Shown piece after piece: positions 58,429-64,000 of a DNA stretch of 64,000 bases. The notes under the pieces are model-generated. The model saw nothing but the letters and a program-made list of their open reading frames with translations, did no database searches and was not told where the DNA came from. The number at the start of each line of letters is the position of its first letter. The first letter of the stretch is position 1. The stretch comes from [Mycobacterium] fortunisiensis (lineage in GTDB: Bacteria > Actinomycetota > Actinomycetes > Mycobacteriales > Mycobacteriaceae), in contig NZ_VOMB01000002.1 of NCBI RefSeq assembly GCF_019050325.1, positions 248,001-312,000 of the forward strand. The letters are read 5' to 3'. Both the position numbers and the translations under genes were made by a program.

Positions 58429-58802
58429 CGTCTCCTCCTGTCCTGGGCGGCCATCGGCCGCACCGCAATCCTTCCAGCGCCCGGGGTGCCGCGCAGACCG
58501 CCCTGAGCCCATAACGTGCAATCCCTCAGCCGCACTGGGCTTTTCGCCCGTAGTGGGGTCGGTACGGTGTCCGGTCGATGGCAGCGTCGGACACCGCACC
58601 TGACGATTGTCGAACGGTTCGGGCGCGAACCCAAGGATTTCGCTCAGCCCGATATGGGGCGTAGCGCCCAGCGGATTCTTCGGGGGTGTAGATTCAGGGG
58701 TGGACCAGATACATCAATCGGGTGTTGAACGGTCAGCCGGTGATCGTTTGTCACCTGCTCTCCTCTATCAGTGCGGTAATACCACACGCTCAAGGACACT
58801 TT
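58429..58802. other. Intergenic region
   Basis: These 374 bp separate the dehydrogenase start from the next plus-strand gene. I see no convincing gene and no long repeat. The last 35 bp before 58803 hold an AGGA ribosome site for the next frame. The sequence CGATATGGGG (58650-58659) and several GC-rich blocks are present, but no promoter is clear. Confidence 0.5.
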
Positions 58803-58946
58803 ATGGAATCGTCCGAACTTTTTTCACACCCTGAACGCCAACAGCCGGTGCCGCGCATCGAGAACCCGGGCACTCCGGCGCCACGGTTGATTTTCTCGGA
58901 TCGGCCCACGACACGGCCCCGTGCCGATGCGCCGTGGTCGCCGTGA
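58803..58946 (+). CDS. Possible small peptide upstream of DUF5994
   Basis: 47 aa, a Pro/Arg-rich peptide (QPVPRIENPGTPAPRLIFSDRPTTRP). AGGA lies 6 nt before the ATG, and its stop overlaps a GTG start of the DUF5994 gene in the GTGA configuration, which suggests a genuine translated leader peptide or coupled small protein. No known domain. Confidence 0.5.
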   Translation: MESSELFSHPERQQPVPRIENPGTPAPRLIFSDRPTTRPRADAPWSP

Positions 58947-59461
58947 ACGGCCTGACCGGTACGCGGCGGCTGGCCAGCCCGGTGCGGCTGGCCCTGGCCA
59001 GACAATCGGGTGTGCACATCGACGGGGCCTGGTGGCCGCACACCGGCTCGGTGGCCAGTGAACTGCCCGAACTGGTCGAGGTTCTGCACCGGACATTGGG
59101 CGAGGTCGTGGATATTCGCGTCAACTGGTCGCCTGCCGAAGGTCAGCTGGACTTGGACTCGATACTGACCGGCGGCCGGGCGGTGCCGGGAACGAAGGTT
59201 GGCCGGCCGCGTCTGATGCTGGTGGCAGGCCGGGAACGAAGTGTGAAACTGCTCGTCGTGCCGTGCCGGACGTCGCTCAACCTCGGTGCACTTGTCATGC
59301 GTTGCGCAGCCGGGATGCCGGTGGACGCCATGGTGCGCGGTACCCCGATATTCGACACCGCGGACCGCGTACTACGCATCGCGCAGACCGAATCGGCAAG
59401 ATGGCTGGCGGAGGCAGCTGCCACGACGGCCACCCCAGAGACGGCCGGAGTATCCGGCTAA
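58943..59461 (+). CDS. DUF5994 family protein
   Basis: 172 aa from GTG 58943 (GTG 58934 is possible). The DUF5994 signature is VHIDGAWWPHTGSVASELPEL, followed by VVDIRVNWSPAEGQLDLDS and ERSVKLLVVPCRTSLNLGALVMRCA. Function unknown; it occurs commonly in mycobacteria. The C-terminal 20 residues are Ala/Thr-rich. Translational overlap (GTGA) with the small upstream frame suggests coupling. A strong hairpin follows 9 bp after the stop. Confidence 0.8.
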   Translation: MNGLTGTRRLASPVRLALARQSGVHIDGAWWPHTGSVASELPELVEVLHRTLGEVVDIRVNWSPAEGQLDLDSILTGGRAVPGTKVGRPRLMLVAGRERSVKLLVVPCRTSLNLGALVMRCAAGMPVDAMVRGTPIFDTADRVLRIAQTESARWLAEAAATTATPETAGVSG

Positions 59462-59470
59462 ACGCAAGAA

Positions 59471-59502
59471 TGGGCTGGTACGGAAAAATCCGTACCAGCC
59501 CA
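59471..59502. terminator. Bidirectional terminator between DUF5994 and cspA
   Basis: A perfect 14-bp stem (59471-59484 with 59489-59502) around AAAA, 9 bp after the DUF5994 stop and 19 bp beyond the cspA stop. The genes converge, and the symmetric stem can serve both. Confidence 0.85.
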
Positions 59503-59521
59503 CCTTCAGGATTTGGGGCGG

Positions 59522-59725
59522 TCAGACCGCGGTGACTCCTGTTGCCTGGGGGCCCTTGGCGCCCTGGGTGATCTCGAACTCGACACGCTGGTTTTCTTCT
59601 AACGAGCGAAAACCGCTGCCGGTGATCTCGGAGTAGTGAACGAAGACGTCGGCTGCGCCGCCGTCAGGGGCGATGAAGCCGAAGCCCTTTTCGCCGTTGA
59701 ACCATTTCACAGTTCCCTGTGCCAT
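59522..59725 (-). CDS. cspA: Cold shock protein, CspA family
   Basis: 67 aa, a single cold-shock domain. The RNA-binding motifs are KGFGFI (RNP1, residues 13-18) and VFVHY (RNP2, 27-31). Other landmarks are [11 protein letters not shown] at the start and [17 protein letters not shown] at the end. It is an RNA chaperone, the usual length of CspA. A leader of at least 45 nt with a hairpin precedes it (59752-59770), as is usual for csp mRNAs. The start is ATG 59725. Confidence 0.95.
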   Translation of the reverse strand: MAQGTVKWFNGEKGFGFIAPDGGAADVFVHYSEITGSGFRSLEENQRVEFEITQGAKGPQATGVTAV

Positions 59726-59751
59726 ATTTTGCTTCTCTCATTGTTCAAACT

Positions 59752-59770
59752 GGACGTACGAAAAACGTCC
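59752..59770 (-). promoter_or_regulatory. Hairpin in the cspA 5' leader
   Basis: GGACGT (59752-59757) and ACGTCC (59765-59770) form a 6-bp stem with a 7-base loop about 27 nt upstream of the cspA start. It could be part of the temperature-responsive leader; no cold box was identified. Confidence 0.4.
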
Positions 59771-59911
59771 GGGGCCCAGTATGGCACGTCGAAACGCGTT
59801 GACCTAAAAAATACTTGCCTCTGATTGTTGCCGTTTGCCCCTCAACGGCCGCCCGCCGGGCGAGATTCACCGCCCCGCAGCAGAAATCGGGGCGCAGCGA
59901 AGCAGAAATCG

Positions 59912-60892
59912 TCACGCGGCGGCGTCGTGCTCGTTCTCGTCGTGCTTGGCCGTCTTACCGAAGGGCAGCAGGTGCATGATGCCCACGACCACGGTGCCGA
60001 CCAACAGGCCGATGACGGCTGACGCGGCGGTGTTGGTCAGCCAGCCCAGCACCCCGCCGAGGGCATCGCCCACGCCGTGGTGCACCCACTCTTCGGCGTG
60101 ATGGACCGCGCCGTAGACCGTGTGCCAGCCCAGGGTGTCGGTGCCGACCAACAGGATGTGGCCACCGACCCAGAGCATCGCGACCGTGCCGATCGTCGAC
60201 AGCGCCGAGAGCAGCTTGGGCATGCCGGCCACCAGGGCACGGCCGATCTTCTGTGCCACCGTCGACGTGCGTTGCGCCAGCAGCAACCCGATGTCGTCCA
60301 TCTTCACGATGCCGGCGACCACGCCGTACACCACGGCGGTGATCACCAGCGCGACGATCACCAGGATGATGAGCCGGGGCAAAAACGACTGGTTGGCGAC
60401 TTCGTTGAGGGCGATCACCATGATCTCGGCGGACAGGATGAAATCGGTCCGGATCGCCCCGGTCACCATGAATTTCTCGGCGTCGCCCCCCACTGCGGTG
60501 GTGGGCTCGTCATGGCCCGCGCTGTGCCCGCCGTGGCCGGTGAAACGGCCCCAGACCTTCTCGGCGCCCTCGTAGCACAGGTACGTGGCGCCCAGCATCA
60601 GGATCGGGGTCAGCAGCCATGGCGCGAACTGGCTCAGCAGCAACGCCGCGGGCAGGATGAACACGATCTTGTTGCGCAGCGATCCGATGGCGATGCGCTT
60701 GATGACCGGAAGTTCGCGGTCGGCGGTGATGCCGTGCACGTACTGCGGGGTCACCGCGGTGTCATCGATCACCACGCCGGCGGCCTTGGCGGTCGCCTTC
60801 CCGGTGGCCGCGCCGATGTCGTCGATCGAGGCCGCCGCCAGTCGCGCCAGCGCGGCGACGTCGTCGAGCAAGCCGAACAGGCCTGCGCTCAT
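59912..60892 (-). CDS. DUF808 family membrane protein (YedI-like)
   Basis: 326 aa. The DUF808/YedI signature is MSAGLFGLLDDVAALARLAAASIDDIGAATGKATAKAAGVVIDDTAVTPQYV. Several hydrophobic segments follow (IVFILPAALLLSQFAPWLLTPILMLGATYL, LIILVIVALVITAVVYGVVAGIV, and a C-terminal pair). A His/Gly-rich loop (GHGGHSAGHD) separates the halves. Function unknown. ATG 60892 follows GAGAGAC. The IS element lies directly upstream on the same strand and may affect its expression. Confidence 0.85.
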   Translation of the reverse strand: MSAGLFGLLDDVAALARLAAASIDDIGAATGKATAKAAGVVIDDTAVTPQYVHGITADRELPVIKRIAIGSLRNKIVFILPAALLLSQFAPWLLTPILMLGATYLCYEGAEKVWGRFTGHGGHSAGHDEPTTAVGGDAEKFMVTGAIRTDFILSAEIMVIALNEVANQSFLPRLIILVIVALVITAVVYGVVAGIVKMDDIGLLLAQRTSTVAQKIGRALVAGMPKLLSALSTIGTVAMLWVGGHILLVGTDTLGWHTVYGAVHHAEEWVHHGVGDALGGVLGWLTNTAASAVIGLLVGTVVVGIMHLLPFGKTAKHDENEHDAAA

Positions 60893-60939
60893 GGCAGTCT
60901 CTCTTCGCGCAAGCGGCTCATCGGCGCAATCATCCCCAT

Positions 60940-61120
60940 GGTCGTGAAGGCTACCGGCCGTTGCCCTTTGGTGAGCGAATGTGAGTTCGCGTGTTCATCA
61001 GGCAGCCTCGCCTTGCGGTGAGGCGGTCCCCGTCTGATCCACCGTGTGGTGGTGCGGGGTTGACGTTTCATCGCCGGCTGCGTCCCCCGCTGACGCGGGG
61101 TCGGTCTCACGCGTGGCTCC
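60940..61120 (-). ncRNA. Probable omega (re)RNA region at the right end of the IS607 element
   Basis: TnpB-type nucleases use an RNA from the 3' end of tnpB and the right end of the element as a guide. The region from the end of tnpB to about 60940 is where it should lie; the low-complexity C-terminus of TnpB (beyond residue 427) suggests the DNA is constrained as RNA. The exact ends are not determinable by reading. Confidence 0.3.
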
Positions 61121-62461
61121 ACGTCCTGGCGCCGGGCCACTCCCGGCGGGACTCTGTTCACCCACAGTTGGTGTGGGTTCGCCGAGTCGGGCGAGATTGA
61201 TCGCAGCACCCAGATCACGATCGATGCGCATACCGCAGCCGTCGCATTCGAAGATCCGGTCGGCCAGGGTGAGGTTTGACTTTCGCCTCCCACAGGCCGT
61301 GCATGTCTTCGATGACGGAAAAAATCGGTCGGCCGCCACCAAATGAGAACTGTACCACCGTGTTTTGTAACCGAGCATGCGACGGATCTCGGCCAGAGCA
61401 GCATCAGCCAGCGCGCGATTCAGACCCCGCTTGCGGGCGCCTCCCTTGGCGCGCATCCCCGCGGCATTCAAGGTTTCGACTACCACCACATCGTGGGACT
61501 GGGCTAGGACGGTGGTGGCCTTGTGCAGCACGTCACGGCGCACCGCCGCGGCATGAGCATGGGTGCGGCCGATCCGGGCCTGGGTGGCCCGCCACCGCTT
61601 CGACGGTGTTCGCCTGGTCTTGGTGGCCGGATCATACGGGCCGTGCTGGCGGGCCGCGCGCCGCTGCAGTACCCGCAACCGGGATTGGGCCGCTGTCAAT
61701 GACTTCGGTGCCGGGACCCGGGCGAGCTCACGCCCATCGGGGGTGGCCACCACCAACAAGCTGTCGGCTTTGACCCCGACATCGACACCCACCACCGGAT
61801 GCGCTGACCGGCGCGCGTGCGCGGGCCGCGCCTTGGCTTCGACGATGACCTGCAGGGCGCAGTGCCAGCGCCCGGCACTGTCTTGGCGCACGGTGGCCGA
61901 CAAGATCCGTGCCGACCCGGCCTCGATGCGGCGAGCCAACTTACGGGTCGATTCATGCGTGCGGACCGCACCCAGCCGCGGCAAGGTGATGTGGCGACGG
62001 TCCGCCTCGATCCGGATCACCCCGGTGGTGAACCGCACCGCTTTGGGTGTGCGGGCGGACTTGAACCGGGGAAACCCGACCGCCTGACCGGCACGCCGAC
62101 CCTGCCGCGACGACGACCAGGCGTCCAACCCGCGGGCCAGCCCGTCCAGGCCGGTGTTGTAGGCCTCCTTGGAATTCTCGGCCCACCACGGCGCCGCGGT
62201 GTGCTTGCGCTGATTCCACACCTTGCGCAGCGCCGGCAACGACCACCCCAACACCGGCGTCAACTCTGCTTCAGGCACACCGTAGCTGCGCTCGGCGGCC
62301 CGCTGATCGGCCACCGCCTTCACCAACGCCAACATGTGATTGTGCGCGAAACGCGCCGCACCAGCATGAGACACCAACCCGCGCAACTGTGTTGGTGTCG
62401 GATCCAACGCAAACCGATACGCCTGCGCCGTCCAACCCGCCGGAATCTCGAACCTAGCCAC
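60998..62461 (-). CDS. tnpB: TnpB RNA-guided nuclease of IS607
   Basis: 487 aa from GTG 62461. RuvC-like active site: Asp227 (GVDVGVKADS), Glu329 (VVVVETLN) and Asp416 (IDRDLGAAINL). The zinc finger is Cys387/Cys390 and Cys406/Cys409 (CTACGRRKSNL and CDGCG). The C-terminal 60 residues (TPTVGEQSPAGSGPAPGRG onward) are low complexity. Everything needed for nuclease activity is present. It overlaps the end of tnpA by 8 bp, so it is normally coupled to it. An alternative TTG start is at 62467. Confidence 0.9.
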   Translation of the reverse strand: MARFEIPAGWTAQAYRFALDPTPTQLRGLVSHAGAARFAHNHMLALVKAVADQRAAERSYGVPEAELTPVLGWSLPALRKVWNQRKHTAAPWWAENSKEAYNTGLDGLARGLDAWSSSRQGRRAGQAVGFPRFKSARTPKAVRFTTGVIRIEADRRHITLPRLGAVRTHESTRKLARRIEAGSARILSATVRQDSAGRWHCALQVIVEAKARPAHARRSAHPVVGVDVGVKADSLLVVATPDGRELARVPAPKSLTAAQSRLRVLQRRAARQHGPYDPATKTRRTPSKRWRATQARIGRTHAHAAAVRRDVLHKATTVLAQSHDVVVVETLNAAGMRAKGGARKRGLNRALADAALAEIRRMLGYKTRWYSSHLVAADRFFPSSKTCTACGRRKSNLTLADRIFECDGCGMRIDRDLGAAINLARLGEPTPTVGEQSPAGSGPAPGRGATRETDPASAGDAAGDETSTPHHHTVDQTGTASPQGEAA

Positions 62462-63038
62462 CAGCAACCACCTCGGCCTGTTTGGTGGCGGTCACTGCTC
62501 GCATCGCCCGGTTGCGCGCACCACCGCGCCCATACAGGCGCGCACACATCGAGATCAGCACCCCGATCATGTCGCGCACCAGATCATCGACAGTCTCGCC
62601 CGCATCGGCAACGATGATCCTGCGGCCCTGGGCGCACAACACGGCTTCGAGATGCCCCACTCCCAAGCACGCCAACCGGCCCCGATGCTCCACGACCACC
62701 ACCCAAGCAGACGGGTCCGACAAAATCCTGCGCAACTTCGGCCGCTTGCCGTTCAAGCCTGACCCGACCTCGGTTACGACTTCGCCGACCACATGTCCAT
62801 TCGAGGTAGCCCAGTCCGCCAACCGTGCAACCCGCCGGTCCAGATCCTGCCGTTAATCATGTGAGGACACCCGCGCATAGACAACTGTGCGACCAGATTG
62901 CCCAGACTCTGGCGCATCGACCCAGATCGTCCCCAACTCCAAGCGGCGAGCAGGCACCGGCATCCGGTCCTCACGAAACCACCGGTACGCCGTCTGCGGA
63001 CGCACACCATTCGCACGCGCCCACTCAGACAACTTCAC
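62454..63038 (-). pseudogene. tnpA: IS607 TnpA serine recombinase with an in-frame stop
   Basis: The N-terminal MerR-like HTH (KLSEWARANGVRPQTAYRWFREDRMPVPARRL) is followed by the start of the resolvase domain YARVSSHD, whose Ser is the catalytic nucleophile. The next codon is TAA (62853-62855 on the plus strand, read as TTA). The reading frame continues without shift as RQDLDRRVARLADWATSNGHVV to the end (EVGSGLNGKRPKLRRIL and EHRGRLACLGVGHLEAVL), so one base change (CAA or CAG to TAA) explains it. The start is GTG 63038. Without stop suppression the recombinase is inactive, while tnpB is intact. Confidence 0.85.
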
Positions 63039-63106
63039 ACACTCAATCAAACACACATTCGATCACATTTGCTCACACCACACCGAACAGTTCGCAACCC
63101 CGCAAT

Positions 63107-64000
63107 TCACATGCCGATGAGCGACTCGATCCAGCCGCGCGCGAAGTACAGGATGAAGCCGGCGGCCACGATCCACAGCAGCGGACTGACTTCGCGGGCC
63201 TTCCCGGCGGCCGAGCGCAGCACGGCCCAGGCCACGAAGCCGACGCCGATGCCGTTGGCGATGGAGTAGCTGAAGGCCATGGTGGCCACGGTAAGCACCA
63301 CGGGCAGGGCCACCGAGAACTCCGAGAGGTCGATGTGGCGTAGCTGCGAGACCATCATCGCGCCGACGATCACCAACGCCGCGGCAGCCACCTCGGTGGG
63401 CACGATCGAGGCTAGCGGCGCGACGAACATCGCGGCCAGGAACAGCAGCCCGGTGATCAGGTTGGCGAACCCGGTGCGTGCACCTTCCTCGATACCGGCG
63501 CCGGATTCGATGAAGACCGTGTTCGACGACGCCGACGACGATCCGCCGACGACCGCGCCGGCACCTTCGACGATCAGGGCTGATTTCAGGCGGGGGAAGT
63601 TGCCCTGGGCATCGGACAACCCGGCCTCCCGTGACAGCCCGGTCATGGTGCCCATGGCGTCGAAGAAGTTGGCGAACACCAGGGTGAAGACCAGCATGAT
63701 GGCGGCCAGCACCCCGATCCGGCTGAAGCTGCCCATGCTGACCTCGCCGACCAGCGACAGATCGGGCAGCGCGAACGGCGAGCCCGACAGTGTCGGCACC
63801 GACAGGCCCCACCCGCCGGGCTTGTCCTGTGCGGACCCGAGGTGCCAGATGGCCTCGACGATCACCGCGACGACGCTGCCGGCCACCAGCCCGATGAGGA
63901 TGCCGCCGCGCACTTTTCGGGCCACCAGGATCCCGGTGAGCAGCAGGGTGAAGACGAAGACGACGGTGGGCACGGTGTTGATCGAGCCGACACCGCCGGT
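63107..64000 (-). CDS. NCS2 family nucleobase permease (5' end beyond window)
   Basis: 298 visible C-terminal residues of an AzgA-type NCS2 transporter (adenine/guanine/hypoxanthine). Landmarks: LVFANFFDAMGTMTGLSREAGLSDAQGNFPRLK, GAGAVVGGSSSASSNTVFIESGAGIEEGARTG (the substrate-binding loop) and several membrane helices with SYSIANGIGVGFVAWAVLR. The frame is open to the right edge. The stop at 63107 is about 50 bp before the IS element, on the same strand. Confidence 0.88.
   Translation of the reverse strand, partial: TGGVGSINTVPTVVFVFTLLLTGILVARKVRGGILIGLVAGSVVAVIVEAIWHLGSAQDKPGGWGLSVPTLSGSPFALPDLSLVGEVSMGSFSRIGVLAAIMLVFTLVFANFFDAMGTMTGLSREAGLSDAQGNFPRLKSALIVEGAGAVVGGSSSASSNTVFIESGAGIEEGARTGFANLITGLLFLAAMFVAPLASIVPTEVAAAALVIVGAMMVSQLRHIDLSEFSVALPVVLTVATMAFSYSIANGIGVGFVAWAVLRSAAGKAREVSPLLWIVAAGFILYFARGWIESLIGM

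Larger units (their letters stand above)
60960..63090 (-). mobile_element. IS607-type insertion sequence
   Basis: About 2.1 kb containing a serine-recombinase TnpA gene (broken) and a TnpB nuclease gene, in the IS607 order tnpA-tnpB on the minus strand. No terminal inverted repeats are expected in this family, so the ends are approximate. The hairpin at 60975-60990 (GCGAA/TTCGC) lies close to the right end. It sits between an NCS2 permease gene and a DUF808 gene. Confidence 0.8.

Noticed and set aside
62820..62860. A frameshift in tnpA
   Set aside because: The two parts of tnpA are in the same reading frame; only one TAA codon separates them, so it is a nonsense change and not a frameshift.

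Overview
The window is high-GC chromosomal DNA from a rapidly growing mycobacterium (Mycolicibacterium type). The evidence is a complete Mce lipid-importer operon, two MmpS/MmpL pairs, an LppW-like lipoprotein, DUF5313 and DUF5994 proteins, many TetR regulators, and a TopoN/TopoM topoisomerase pair. From memory, TopoNM and a second Crp are described in M. smegmatis, so a smegmatis-like relative is the best guess. No rRNA, tRNA or CRISPR was seen.

Layout. 1-2.9 kb: topoM (cut by the left edge) and topoN. 3.2-9.1 kb: TauD-type dioxygenase with a divergent IclR regulator, a DUF5313 gene divergent from an ArsR regulator, a VapBC toxin-antitoxin pair, a DsbA-like protein and a secreted lipase. 9.1-15.9 kb: TetR coupled to a family 6 glycoside hydrolase, a Tat-exported protein, an SDR/SMP-30 pair facing a TetR across a double operator, a ThiD/PdxK kinase and small secreted proteins. 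15.4-25 kb: one minus-strand Mce operon (yrbEA, yrbEB, mceA-F, Mce-associated proteins), nearly all junctions overlapping. 25.2-28.4 kb: TetR, Rieske oxygenase, VOC protein, TetR. 28.6-32.8 kb: mmpS-mmpL-thioesterase operon. 33-44 kb: metabolic and envelope genes (tartrate dehydrogenase-like, SDR, acyl-CoA dehydrogenase, M15-like protein, LppW-like lipoprotein, MpaB-like protein), a GntR/MFS pair with a 30-bp perfect operator, and a second DUF5313 gene behind an OhrR-type MarR. 44-49 kb: Crp, a NarL-type two-component system, TetR, ArgP-type LysR, OsmC. 49-58.4 kb: alpha/beta hydrolase, DapB-fold protein, TetR, an LprI/MliC lysozyme-inhibitor lipoprotein, a second mmpS-mmpL operon ending in tetR, and a D-2-hydroxyacid dehydrogenase. 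58.4-64 kb: DUF5994, cspA, DUF808, an IS607-type element and an NCS2 permease cut by the right edge.

How it works together. Much of the window is envelope biology: lipid import (Mce), lipid or siderophore export (two MmpS/MmpL systems), secreted hydrolases and lipoproteins. Most modules have their own local one-component regulator, and palindromes sit on or beside the promoters. A striking regularity is a TAnnnT -10 box placed 6 or 7 nt before the start codon in 18 genes, the signature of leaderless mRNAs. This rule fixes several starts and reveals a TetR gene whose only fitting start is ATC (9119). The IS607 element has an intact TnpB nuclease, but its TnpA recombinase is broken by a single in-frame stop.
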